The position numbers were made by a program, and so were the translations under genes. Positions 22,761 to 33,522 of a stretch of DNA of 64,000 bases are shown piece by piece (the stretch's first letter is position 1; each line of letters opens with the position of its first letter). The notes beneath the pieces were generated by a model that was given only the letters and a program-made list of their open reading frames with translations, did no database searches and was not told where the DNA came from. Origin of the DNA: Anastrepha obliqua (taxonomy: Eukaryota > Arthropoda > Insecta > Diptera > Tephritidae); NCBI RefSeq assembly GCF_027943255.1, contig NC_072894.1, positions 54,687,601-54,751,600 on the forward strand, given 5' to 3'.

Positions 22761-23059
22761 TGCCGTGCGGGATTCTTAATCGAAAATTTATTCGCTTCGC
22801 TGTGGGCATAAAATAAGTCGATTTCCTCAGTAGTGTGCCGAAAAATCTTATGAACTTCCTCAGTAGTTTGGTAAACGCAGAAAAAATCTGAATTCCTGTC
22901 CTAGCGTGGTAAGTAAATATAGCGTCACCCGCGTGGTAAATATCTGCAATTCCCAACTCGTGAGGAAAGTTGAAATTACCTTATTATGAATCTACAAATT
23001 AGAACTCGAAAAAAGCTCATTTAACATTTGCTCCTTCTCATTGCATTAACATTCTCTGC

Positions 23060-23864
23060 TAGCACAACTTGTGGCTATAGAAAAACTAAAAAAAATTGTA
23101 TAGGAGAAATTTCGAATACACCCCCAAAATCTCATTTTATGGCCATAAAACCGTTTTTCAGTAGGTTGATGTGAACAATCACTCCTAACTTCCCCAATTT
23201 CCATCCGATTTCGAATTTGTTTTTTTAGTTCGAAAGAACAAAAACAAGCCTTTTTGACAGTGTGTTGACAATTTCTCTGAAATGACAACTGACGAGACTG
23301 TAGACGGAAGTATTTGAAATTTTTTTATTTTTTCTCTATTTTTTCAACTTTGACATAATTTTTACGATATTATCCGATATTGAGGATTTTTTTTAGTACA
23401 CTACTGTTATAGTAAATTTAATTTTGCGTCGAATGAGCTATATTTGACTGTAATTGAATTAAAATTAATAGAGTTGTGTGGGTTTTAAGATTTTATTTTT
23501 TTGTTTACTAATTTGGTATCTTAAACAAATTATTTAAATTATGTAACCGTTATTAGGTACCTTAATTCCCTTCCTAGATCTATATTTTTATCTAAGTTGA
23601 AATCAAATCCAAGTCTTGTCTTTAAGTATTAGCTTTAAGTCATTTCGCACCTCTAGTCTGTAACGTTTTATAATAAATGCAATAATTCTGTTGGGAGTTA
23701 TGTGGAATACCACAAAACACTTTTTTTCGAGGTGCTTCCGGAAAGTCACTGTCATTCACTCGATATCCAATACTTTTCAATAAAAACTTGTTGACGGCTT
23801 GCGGTAATCAAAGCTGCTCCCGACTGCTAGCACTCCATATTTAAATAATTAAACAATTTAATAA
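23060..23864 (+). other. Intronic stretch, nothing recognised
   Basis: AT-rich, with no supported ORF. It lies between the right end of composite copy A and a SINE. Confidence 0.4.
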
Positions 23865-24134
23865 GTATTTGGCCGAGCTCCTCCTCCTATTTGTGATGTG
23901 TGTCTTGTTGTTGTTCCAGAAATGGAGGGCTTTACAGTTTTAAGGCGACTCAGCAAATGGTTTTTTGTGAGGAGCTTTTTCATGGAAGAAATTCACTCGG
24001 AGGTTTGTCATTCCCTGCCGAAAGGCGACCGCTATTAGAAAAAAATATTTCTATCAAAACTTCTTCGAGCAGGAATATTCGAATCTGTGCACTTAGCGAA
24101 TAATAGCCGCGCACCAACCCATTCGGCTATGGCA
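23865..24134 (-). repeat. tRNA-derived SINE, nearly full length
   Basis: On the plus strand it begins TATTTGGCCGAGCTCCTCCT and ends in CCAACCCATTCGGCTATGGC, the complement of the A-box end. The middle matches the shared body (GAGGAGCTTTTTCATGG, GGCGACCGCTATTAG). The B-box region is diverged. Confidence 0.78.
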
Positions 24135-24917
24135 GACATCAATTATATACTCGTTTAAGTGCACTGGCAACAAGCCTTGAAAACCGGGGTACTCCATTGT
24201 CTATAAAATATGAATTCTACCTATTTGAAGTTTTAGATCCGCAATTATTCCTATGGTTGCCATTTCTTTATCAGATCTCAAGAAAAAATCATAGAGAAGG
24301 GGGAAAGAATAAGATATACACAGATATACAGTAGAATTGCGATAATTTGCACATCGCTCATGCGAAAATCTCAATAGATTGAGACAATCTGTTGGTGCTT
24401 TGAAAAAATCTTAATTCGCATTTTTGACAATGCCAGTTTTGCCCCCCTTATAAAATATGCAATTCGCAATGCAAAGCAACTTTCTGTTGGTATGATGAAA
24501 ACTTGGAAGAAGTTTTAGCGGAAAACTATAAAAGTAAGTAAGTAAGTAAGTAAGTAGCGGAAAACATACAAAGATGCGAAATCCCCATTAAAAAAATAAT
24601 TTTTCATTTTTCGACTTACAACGTTTAAGAACCGTTTTTAATTTCTCTTGTTTTGGAAAACTCTCTGTACCAAAATATGCGAAACGAGCAATGCAAAATA
24701 ACCCTTTTTAAAACGTAATGTTTCATAATACCTTCCGCTAAGTTTATTTAGTTTTTTCTATATTTAATTCGTATTATTTCTTGTTTTTTATTATAATAAG
24801 GTTATAATTAAAAAAAATCCCTATATGTCGTAATTTTCATTTTGACTTCTCTAAACCCTGCTAATTTGCAAAAATTGTAATATCTTGTTGTCACAAATGA
24901 AAATGCAATTTAATATA
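24135..24917 (+). other. Intronic stretch with an (AAGT)n microsatellite
   Basis: The microsatellite of about six AAGT units is at 24532-24556. Otherwise nothing is recognised. Confidence 0.5.
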
Positions 24918-25743
24918 CAGGGTGGGCCATATAGCGTTTGCTTTTTGAACCACCTATTTTTTTGAGAATGGTAACACCAAGGACATGTCAAATGTGTTCA
25001 TAATTTACTTAAAGGTTTGGCATTTACGAAATAGGACACTATACGCTTGAACAAAATTGGGAAATATTGAAAACCTATTTCCAAAGTGGTGAGTCTTCTT
25101 CTTCTTCTTTTCTGATGAACCTCATTTTCACATCGGTGGCTACGTCAATAAGCAAAATTGTCGGATTTGTGGCTCAGAAAATCCACACGTTACTGTAGAG
25201 AAGCAAATGCATCCACAACGAGTCACTGTTCGGTGCGGTTTTTGGTCTGGCGGCATCATCGGGCCATTTTTTTCGAAAACGAGCGAGGAGCCGCGGTTAC
25301 AGTAAATGGCGAGCGTTACCGTGACATGCTCAACGAGTTGTTTCCAAAAATTTAAGAGGATGACATGGACGACATTTGGTTTCAACAGGACGGTGCAACT
25401 TGTCACACTGTCAAAGTTACACTCGAACTTTTGGCTACCGTTTTTGAAAACCGAATAATCAGCCGAAATTCCGATATCAATTGGCCGCCTTGGAGGTGTG
25501 ATTTAAGCCCATTTGACTATTTTTTGTGGGGAGCCGTTAATGGCAAATGCTATGCGAGCCATCCAGAGACGATTGATGCTTTAAAACACGAAATCGAAGT
25601 TGCCATTCATGAAATTGGAGCCCAAACAATCGAAAATGTGCTTAAAAATTGGGTTGATCGAATGGCCTACAGTAAAGCCAGTCGTGGCAGTCATTTGAAC
25701 AATATTATTTTTCATTCATAAATGATAATATTCAATCCTCAAA
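24918..25743 (+). mobile_element. Internally deleted DD41D mariner, plus strand
   Basis: The left end CAGGGTGGGCCATATAGCGT follows a TA. The right end is truncated in an A run at about 25743. The transposase N-terminus is deleted after CCAAAGTGGTGAGTCTTCTTC. The copy at 44748-45454 has the same left breakpoint. Confidence 0.8.
25116..25721 (+). pseudogene. mariner transposase C-terminal half, DD41D
   Basis: Resumes at the first catalytic block (SDEPHFHIGGYVNKQN-like reading from about 25115, frame broken). It then reads VTVNGERYRDMLNELFPKI, MDDIWFQQDGATCHTVKV and DLSPFDYFLWGAVNGK. Forty-one residues lie between the second and third Asp. A stop at 25352-25354 and frame changes inactivate it. 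The stop is at 25721. Confidence 0.8.
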
Positions 25744-25785
25744 AAAAAAAAAAAGAGGTGTGTGTGTCAGCTCCGACACGCGACT

Positions 25786-26121
25786 GGAGTTTACTCCTTA
25801 AGAACGATTACCGTGATATTTAAAAATATATTTAATATGCAAAAGAAGTAAATGAAGACCTTTTCTATATTACTGGAAAAAAATAAATTTAAATATATAA
25901 ATAAAAATCACAGTGGTGTTCCCCCTTAATGAGATGAGAAGGCGCAAATGTTACTGTTAACTATAATATTTTTAGTAAAATTGAGATTTGAAAGGTTTGT
26001 AGCAGCAGATAATGTTAATTATATGCAACAGAATGCAGAATTCTTTTGCATGTTAATTAACATTCTCTGCAGAAACTCATTTAAAACATGCATTGGGTAA
26101 AATTTCCGCTACGTTGTGCCA
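25786..26121 (+). repeat. Repeat debris joining the mariner to composite copy D
   Basis: Begins with GGAGTTTACTCCTTAAGAA, also seen at 16769 and, inverted, ending at 60749. It later has a diverged left-end fragment of the composite repeat (GATGAGAAGGCGCAAATGTT at 25931) and a partial inverted end (TTAACATTCTCTGCAG) near 26061. Confidence 0.5.
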
Positions 26122-27000
26122 GAGAATGTTAATGCAATGAGAAGGAGCAAATGTTAAATGAGCTTTTTTCGAGTTCTAATTTGTAGATTCATAATAAAGT
26201 AATTTCAAATTCAACTTTCCTCACGAGTGGGGAATTGAAGATATTTACTACGCGAGTGACGCGAGTGGAGGGTTTCTATATTTACTTACCACACTAGGAC
26301 AGGAATTCAGATTTTAATTAATATAAAATTTCTTTAAAATACTGTTTTTTTTGTATTTCATAAATGGAAATTTCTTTTCGGTATAAAATAGTTCATACTG
26401 GATATGACCTGATTTTTATATTGTATAAATCAATCAAAACAGAAAATATGCACATATGTCTTTAATCTCTTTCATCAAATCCAAATTATATTGATGAGAA
26501 AATATCATTCTAATATCCGTCCAGAAAGCCAAACGCGCATACACAACATTCAACTAACGCAGAATATGTGCCTATAAAACTGCGAATCGAATAAATGAGT
26601 GATTTAGAAAATTTCACTATAAATTTTAGTTTAGAGCAATCGTGAAAAACGTGTCATGTATGCAGAACATCGTCCCATATTTGACTCAGGTTCAAGTCCT
26701 GTACACATATTTAATCTCTTCAGTCAAATCTGAACTACTTACATACACATATTGATGAGAAAATATTCTAATATCCATGGATGCATCCAGAAAGCCAAAC
26801 GCGCATACACGCATATGTATACAAATATATACAAACTTTCAATGAATGCATATAAAAAACAACAACTGCGACCGTCTTCTTGTCCGTCAGTGAAAAGATG
26901 GGATATGTATACCCTATGAGCAAAAAGACCGGGAAGGTGATGTTGACTGTTTTCTTCGATTGCCAAGGCGTAGTGCACCATGAGTACCTTCCATCGGGCC
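26122..27000 (-). mobile_element. Composite TIR repeat, copy D (partial)
   Basis: A right-end fragment in inverted orientation starting AGAGAATGTTAATGCAATG. Compared with copy A it has deletions at about 26320 (module M4 lost) and about 26710. It ends inside the mariner remnant (CATGAGTACCTTCCATCGGG). Module M3 is present at about 26640-26705. Confidence 0.75.
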
Positions 27001-27065
27001 GCCAAGTCGGCTGATAACCCGGTTATTGGACTTGGCACGCAATCCTTCTCAAACCAAACCTTTTG

Positions 27066-27243
27066 GGTATTTGGCCGAGCTCCTCCTGCTCTTTGTGGTG
27101 TGCGTCTTGATGTTGTTCCACAAATGGAGGGGCCTACAGTTTCAAGCCGACTCCGAACGGCAGATATTTTTTATGAGGAGCTTTTTCATGGCAACTTTTC
27201 CGAATGGTAGTCACGCACCAACCCATTCGAATACGGCGGCCGC
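27066..27243 (-). repeat. tRNA-derived SINE, internally deleted
   Basis: TATTTGGCCGAGCTCCTCCT through GAGGAGCTTTTTCATGG, then a jump to CACCAACCCATTCGAATACG. The central body with the B box is missing. Confidence 0.75.
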
Positions 27244-27269
27244 TACGGCTATTTATAAAAATAAATAAA

Positions 27270-28145
27270 TATAAAAATCGTTTTTCATTCGTCTGTAGTG
27301 CCCACCGCTGTCCAAACCGGTGTCTCCGCACCAATCTGTCTGAAAATGTATTGGCTTCTCGATGATCACATGCACATGCACGATCAACTCTCCTCTCAAA
27401 GGTCAATAGCTTCTGTTTATCCGCAACTCTAAGTGACCAGGTTTCACTACCGTATAGCAAGGTGGGAATAGTAACTGTGCGGAACCGTGAAATCTTTAAT
27501 CTTTAGAAGGCGGCTCTTTAGATGATTGCACAAAGAGAAATAGCAGCGGCGTGCCATACGGATTCTGTGATTAATTCCTGCAGAAGTTTTATTGTCGCGA
27601 TTAATGGTTACTCCTAGCTACTTAAATCCATTTTTTATTTCGAAACCATAACCACCGACGGTGAGTATTTGACCCACATTATGTCTGACAGAGTCCGACG
27701 AAGTTGAAAAAAGCGCTAGCCAGTGAGGATGTAGTACTGCTAATGTCGTCCACGTATGCCAGCAACTGAACCGATTTAAATAAAATAGTTACCTTTGTGT
27801 TTACGCCTGAATCTCTGATAACCTTTTCAAGCGCAATATTAAGGAGTAGACATGAGAAACCATACTCTTGCGGGAGCCCGTTCATGGTGGCGAACTCCCG
27901 TGACTCATCGCCTTGAACTCTTACGCCTTTCCTTACATTGCGCATAGTCGATTATCGAGAATACCGGGCTCAGCCTTTTCTGACAAGATCTAGTTTCGAG
28001 TTATGCTGCTGTAAGCTGCTTTGAAATCTATGAAAAGATGATACGTCGTCTTGTCGTATTCTCGAGACTTTTCCAATATCCGCCTTAGTACGAAAATTTG
28101 GTCAATGGTTGAACTTACTTCTTGAAAACCGTGAAGGCCTGGTAG
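27270..28145 (-). pseudogene. LINE reverse transcriptase fragment
   Basis: On the minus strand, discontinuous frames read GFQEVSSTIDQIFVLRRILE, TYHLFIDFKAAY, GLPQEYGFSCLLLNIALEKV, VQLLAYVDDISS (YVDD, as in the RT active site YADD) and LYGSETWSLRVADKQKLLTF. This is the order in non-LTR RTs near insect 'craniofacial development protein 2-like' annotations. Both ends are truncated and there are stops. Confidence 0.7.
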
Positions 28146-28309
28146 CTACAAAAATGCATTTAGCATGCGGTTTAAGTCGGCCATTTAAAATATTTGAGTA
28201 TTATTTGTGGAAAATATATTTTTTATAGCAATAGTGCTTGAAATTGTCTTATAACATTTCTTTATCCCGAGTTGTCAAGTGAGTAACAGTGATACATACA
28301 GGGTCTGGC

Positions 28310-28618
28310 ACTCGAAGTGTAACCAACTTCAGACCGCTCGCGCAGCTGATGCACGGGCATCGCATCCAGCGATTGTTCGTAGCAAAGTCCGCACAATGGC
28401 TCTCAAATTCACCAGACGCGAATCCGACCATTTTTGAGAGCAAGGTCCGAACTAAAAGATTCACCAGTCTCGAGGCGCTGAAAACAGCCATTGTCCACGA
28501 GTGGGCCAAAATGGCTGCAAGTCACATTCGGGCAGCTTGCGATTCGTTTTTGGACCGTCTCAAGATCATAGTCAAGGCAAAATGTGGTCATATCGAGCAA
28601 AAGTACATTGATTCTTAA
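28310..28618 (+). pseudogene. Transposase C-terminus of the outer maT-like element
   Basis: The end of a Tc1/mariner-superfamily transposase: WLSNSPDANPTIFESKV, SLEALKTAIVHEWAKMAASH, IRAACDSFLDRLKIIVKAK and GGHIE-like CGHIEQKYIDS. Most of the protein, including the first two catalytic Asp, is deleted. Confidence 0.7.
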
Positions 28619-28632
28619 TTTTGTATTATGTA

Positions 28633-29168
28633 CAGGGTTGGCCATATTAAACTGACCCATGTGATTATTAAAAAAATATGGAAAAGGAAACATTTTTTTG
28701 TGTTTCATTGTGAAAAACATTTAATTTAGTTCAAGGAGATTCGTTTACATCACTTTTTGAATATGATATCGCGCAAGTGGTCGCCCTTAGCACGTATTTG
28801 GATATGTACAGGGTTGGCCATCTTAAACTGACCCATGTGATTATTAAAAAAATATGGAAAAAGAAACATTTTTTTGTGTTTCATTGTGAAAAACATTTAA
28901 TTTAGTTCAAGGAGATTCGTTTACATCACTTTTTGAATATGATATCGCGCAAGTGGTCGCCCTTAGCTCGTATTGCGTAATGTGCCCGTTTTTCGGCGTT
29001 TTCCATAGTTTTGGCCAGCGTCTCGGCCGGTATGGCGGCTATTTCCCGTCGGATATTGGCCTTAAGTGCGCCTAGTGTCTTTGGCTTGTTGACGTAAACC
29101 TTAGATTTCAAATTACAGTAAAAAGTTATAGGGTTACTCAATGGGTCAGTTTAATATGGCCAACCCTG
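28633..29168 (-). mobile_element. mariner with a duplicated left end
   Basis: The 174 bp from CAGGGTTGGCCATATTAAAC at 28633 are repeated from 28809. The second copy runs to a matching inverted end at 29168 (TTTAATATGGCCAACCCTG), followed by TA. It is an internally deleted element of 360 bp preceded by a solo-end duplicate. It encodes only a C-terminus (29141-28926: SKVYVNKPKTLGALKANI, AHYAIRAKGDHLRDIIFKK). Confidence 0.78.
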
Positions 29169-29170
29169 TA

Positions 29171-29486
29171 TGTTGTTCCGTCAATTGGCGGCCCGCAAAT
29201 TAAACAATATTCAAGTCCTGGTAGTTGTAGGTTTCAATATTTTGTTCGCTTGCAGCGCCTGTGAGCTCGAACAATGTAGAAATCAAAAAGAATGAATTTG
29301 ACATTTGTGGGAAATGAGGAAATGAGAAACAGATGAGTGCGATGGGTTGCCATCGCACTTTTCGCAACAAGCGTGAATGTAAATTTTTAAGTGAATGAAT
29401 TTCGCAACAAGCGTGAATGTAAAATTGTTAAATGAATGAATTTCGCAACAAGCGTGAATGCAAAATTATGAACAAATTTCGCAACA
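29171..29486 (-). repeat. BEL 2 3' LTR (316 bp, three internal repeat units)
   Basis: TGTTGTTCCGTC ... TTTCGCAACA. It contains three copies of a unit of about 40 bp with the core TTTCGCAACAAGCGTGAATG. Confidence 0.88.
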
Positions 29487-29569
29487 TACCCCCTCTCGTA
29501 AATTTCCTACGAATTCTAGTATGAAATTTACCAATTCAATTGTGACTAGTGACATCGAGTTTTGCTAAT

Positions 29570-30416
29570 TTAATTACGGGTCGGCTGCACAGACCGTTTG
29601 CTAGTTTCACCACAGCGCTACGAGCCTCTCCGTCCTTTCCACGGTGGAGATCTATAACTATCCCTTTCGGCCATGAGTTTCTTTTCGCTTGTTGTCAACG
29701 ATGACCACGACGTCGTTTATTTCGATAAGTCGAATCGGCGGGTGGAACCACTTAGAACGTCTAGTAAGGCACGGAAGATATTCTTGGATCCAACGCTTCC
29801 AGAATTGGTTAGCTAGCTGGTTTGAAATTCGAAAGCATCGACGGAGAGCTGGCCCACTGCCATCATCACAACCTGATTCGCGAATTCCGCTTGAGTTTCC
29901 TAACAAAAAGTGATTGGGCGTAAGTGCGTCGTCGTCTGCAGTCTCCAAGGGCACATATGTCAGAGGTCTTGAATTAAGAATATTTTCAATGTCCGCTAAA
30001 GTAGCCCTTAGAACTTCTTCACGTAGTATTGCTTCGTGCGTAATATCCATTAAAATTGATTTTGTTGACTGTATCATTCGCTCCCATGCCCCACCCATGT
30101 GAGGAGCCGAGGGCGGAATGAAGGACCACTCGATTTGGGGATGTCTTCTCTCTAGGTCATCGGATGACACCCTTTCTATCTCGCTGATAAGTGCTCGGCT
30201 GGCACCACGAAAATTTGTGCCGTTGTCCGACACAATGCGCTTCGGGACTCCTCTGCGGCACACGAACAACTTCAACATTAGCAGCAATGTCTCCGTCGAC
30301 AACGACGCTGCGATCTCGATGTGAACGGCACGACTCGTCAGGCACGTAAATAACACGCCCCAACGTTTTTCACGCCGCCGGCCAACAGCTACGTCGATAG
30401 GGCCAAAATAGTCCAC
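29570..30416 (-). pseudogene. BEL 2 pol: integrase core
   Basis: Continues the polyprotein in another frame: MDYFGPIDVAVGRRREKRWG (first catalytic Asp), RGVPKRIVSDNGTNFRGA (second) and PHMGGAWERM (Glu). It then reads FHPPIRLIEINDVVVIVD, the C-terminal domain. A TGA lies just upstream, within the VE*LSPF reading. A further 1-nt indel after GRKG at 29658 hides the final 30 residues. Confidence 0.82.
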
Positions 30417-30420
30417 TCCT

Positions 30421-33400
30421 TTAAACGTGAATGGCCTTGTAAATGGTGACAGTCATTCTACAGGTAGACTTCCCATTTGAGGTTGGTTGCGGCTTAGCTT
30501 TACGATTGCGACACATTTGGCATCTTTTGGCGCACTCTTTTACCATCGATCGCAAAGCACCGACGCAGTATCGCTGGCGCATCTCATTGACAATAATCTC
30601 ATTATGATGGTGGTGAAATTTTCTTACTGTATGATTTTTCGGCAGTATTACAGGTCGCTTCACATCGACTGCTACTCCTTCTAAGAAGTCGATTCGACCT
30701 TTCACGCGAAGAATCCCGACCTCGTCCAGATACGGCGACCATTTATATATAGCAGACTGCCGTTGAATATTTTGACCGTGTTGTAGGCTTTTGACTTCTT
30801 CGTTAAAAGCATTTTCTTGGCTTACGGCAATAAGAATTTGCTCTGCTGCTTCAATATCGCGCAATTCGAAAAGTTTTAGTAGCGAACGTGGCGTAAACTT
30901 CAAGATCCGGCGCAGGAAACGCAAAACAATTTGTTGTGTGGAAAGCAGTCTCTCCCATGTGCTAAACCTTCGTACGTCTGGAGAAATTACTGACAGGGTA
31001 GGGGACAGCGGTGTACTTGTACTTATGTGATGCAGCTCTGATGTAGTGCCTACTAGCTCCCCTACAGGCCAACTAGATTCGAGCTGGGCTAAGAACTTTG
31101 GCCCTCGAAACCAGCGTGCATTGTCGTCAAAATTGCGAACGTCGGACCATTTTGTGCCCTCATCAGCGATGTTTTCAGAAGATGGCAACCACCTCCACTC
31201 TTTAGCGCTGGAACCCTCAAGAATTTCGCCGACACGTAACGCAACAAATTGGTGGAACTTTCTTGCATCTGAACGCACCCAGCATATCACGTTTTTCGAA
31301 TCTGTCCAAAAAATTCTACGGCTCACCTGAACAGAAAGTTGCTTGCCTATAAAAATTGCCAACCGCAGACCCAGAACTGCTGCCATTAACTCCAACCTCG
31401 GTATTGAAATGGGCTTCAATGGTGTGACCCTTGTCTTCGAAGCCAGCAATGAACAGTTCACCGCGTTACCAACTTCAGCACGTAAATACGCCACAGCAGC
31501 ATAAGCGTTGATACTTGCATCCACGAAAATGTGCAACTGGTTACTCTGGCTACAGCTGGAAAGTAAGTAGCACCGAGGAATTTTGACGTTGTTTATCGAA
31601 GAAATTCTTTTCAACCAGTTCCACCAGTTACTGCGATCATCCTCTCTGATAGGCTCGTCCCAATTAACACCTGAACGCCAGATGTCCTGTAGGATGATTT
31701 TTGCTTGTATGATGACATACCCGAGCAGTCCAAGGGGATCGAATATTTTCATGATTGTACGCAAAACTTGTCGCTTCGATGGAAATGTGTGCTCATCAAA
31801 AACTTCTTTAGGAAACTTTTCCACAAAGGTAAGCTCATCCGACGCTGGTAACCACCACATTCCAAGCACCTTTTCGATAGTAGCTTCAGGCTCCTCAAAA
31901 CATCTGGATAGCAGCGTCCTGTTAGCGGAGAGTGCAGTCAAAGTTTTCTTGGAATTGGATACCCAGTTTCGCATCTCGAAACCTCCTTCGTTATGGATCC
32001 AGCGAACAACAGTAGCCAAACGCGATAACTCTTCCTCATTGTCTGCACTCTGAAGCCAATCATCGACGAAAGTGTTATTTATAATGGCTTGTACAGCTTC
32101 GGGATAATTCTCGGAAAAACGTTGTGCATTTTGGTTTTTTACGTAGTTCGCTAGCGAAGGAGAACACGAAGCGCCGAAAGTCAACACACACATGGCATAT
32201 ACATCTGGCTGCCGATTAGACTCACCGTCGCGCCATAAAAACTTCTGCGCCACTTGGTCCTCTTTGGCTACCTTAATTTGGTGAAACATCTCGCGTAAAT
32301 CTCCGCATATTGCAAAGGGCCTTTCGCGGAAGCGAAGAAGAATACCCATCATCGAGTTTAGCTGATCAGGTCCTTTTAACAGCATGTTGTTAAGTGCAGT
32401 ATTTCCAGCTTTGGCTGCAGCGTCCCATACCAATCTAGTTTTGTTTTTGTTAACGTTGAGCACCGTGAATATGGGAAGGTACCACGATCTGCCACCTATC
32501 GATGTTTCGAGCGACTCCAATTTGCGTATGTAACCCTTTTTCTTGTAATCGTCAATGTTGTCGACGATAAAACGGTGGAGTTCAGGATCCCGCTTCATCT
32601 TGGATTCCAAGCACATTAGTCGACGGCGCGCCATAGGAAGTGAATCGGGTAAATCGACGACGTCTTGTTTCCATAGCAATCTTGTTTCCCACCTCTTCTC
32701 TGTCGGCAGAAACTTGGTGAATTTTTCCATCAGTTGTAAAGCACGTTCATCATCCTTTGACCGAAGCGGTTTAGCTGGCGCATAGCCACCGATAGCGTCG
32801 ATAGCAAAATAAGCCTTCATCTGTTCGTCCATTCGGTCCCTGCCCGTAGGATCACAGCTGCAGATGTGGAGCACGCGGGGCATCACTGCGTGTTCAGGTG
32901 TGTCTCGACCATAAACGGTCCATCCCAGCCGGCATCTAGCGGCAATCAGGTTGGAGGTGCTACTCTCCTTAACTTCAATTGGCACACAGACTTTCGCGTT
33001 GTCGACTCCAATAAGAATCCGAGCCCTAGCACCGTTATATGGTAGTATAGGTAGACCTCTGAGATGGGCATGCTTCTCCATGGTATCGCGGTCCAATGTT
33101 TGAACAGGCAGGCCTAAATGAGCAATAGTGCGTACACCTCTTAACACGTAGTTTGGAGAGCCCAACTGTGTCGATGCGATCTCAAAACTTACAAACTTGG
33201 AGTTATTTTCGCTTTGAGTAATTTCGTTAGTCCATCGCAGACACAACGCCTCGGACGGCCCGTCCAATTCAAGGTAATCTGCAAGCTCATTCTCAATTAA
33301 AGTACAAGACGCGCCTTCGTCGATGAGTGCATAGGTGTCAACAGATTTGGATGCGCTACGAACAGTAACGGCGACGTACCTGAATAGCGAGTTCTGCTTC

Positions 33401-33522
33401 TCCTTTGGTGAGCCTGAATCGTTCGTGGTATAGCGCCGTTTGCTCATGACCGACGTTGCTCTTAACGGGAACAGGCGTATGCAGAAGAGCGTTGTGTGCC
33501 ATCTGGCAGCCGTCAACCCCAC
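30421..33522 (-). pseudogene. BEL 2 pol: protease, RT, RNase H, integrase N-terminus
   Basis: 1033 codons. An A17-type protease (YALIDEGASCTLIENELADY) comes first. Then RT has KTRLVWDAAAKAG, FAICGDLREMFHQIK and FVDDWLQSAD, RNase H has LHIFVDASINAYAAVAYLR and FWTDSKNVICWVR, and the integrase zinc domain has KFHHHHNEIIVNEMRQ and CQMCRNRK. Compared with BEL 1, nine residues around the first zinc His (YHMK) are missing. A 1-nt indel near 30470 throws the frame off. Confidence 0.85.

Larger units (their letters stand above)
16769..23059 (+). mobile_element. Composite TIR repeat, copy A
   Basis: The core runs from a left end at about 17046 (CAGAGAATGTTAATGCAATG) to a right end at about 23059 whose complement reads the same. 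Roughly 60 bp of inverted similarity continue inward. It is preceded by a 280-bp flank that begins GGAGTTTACTCCTTAAGAA and is shared with copy B. It contains four tRNA-like modules (about 17375, 20108, 22183 and 22676), a mariner transposase remnant (21418-21800) and a Helentron-like insertion (17559-20100). No ORF encodes its own transposase, so how it moves is unknown. Copies: B (54090-60749, inverted), C1/C2 (62430-64000) and D (26122-27000). Confidence 0.75.

Noticed and set aside
22183..22765. Functional tRNA genes at the tRNA-like modules
   Set aside because: The T arm is good, but acceptor and anticodon stems do not pair; they are tRNA-derived, not tRNAs.
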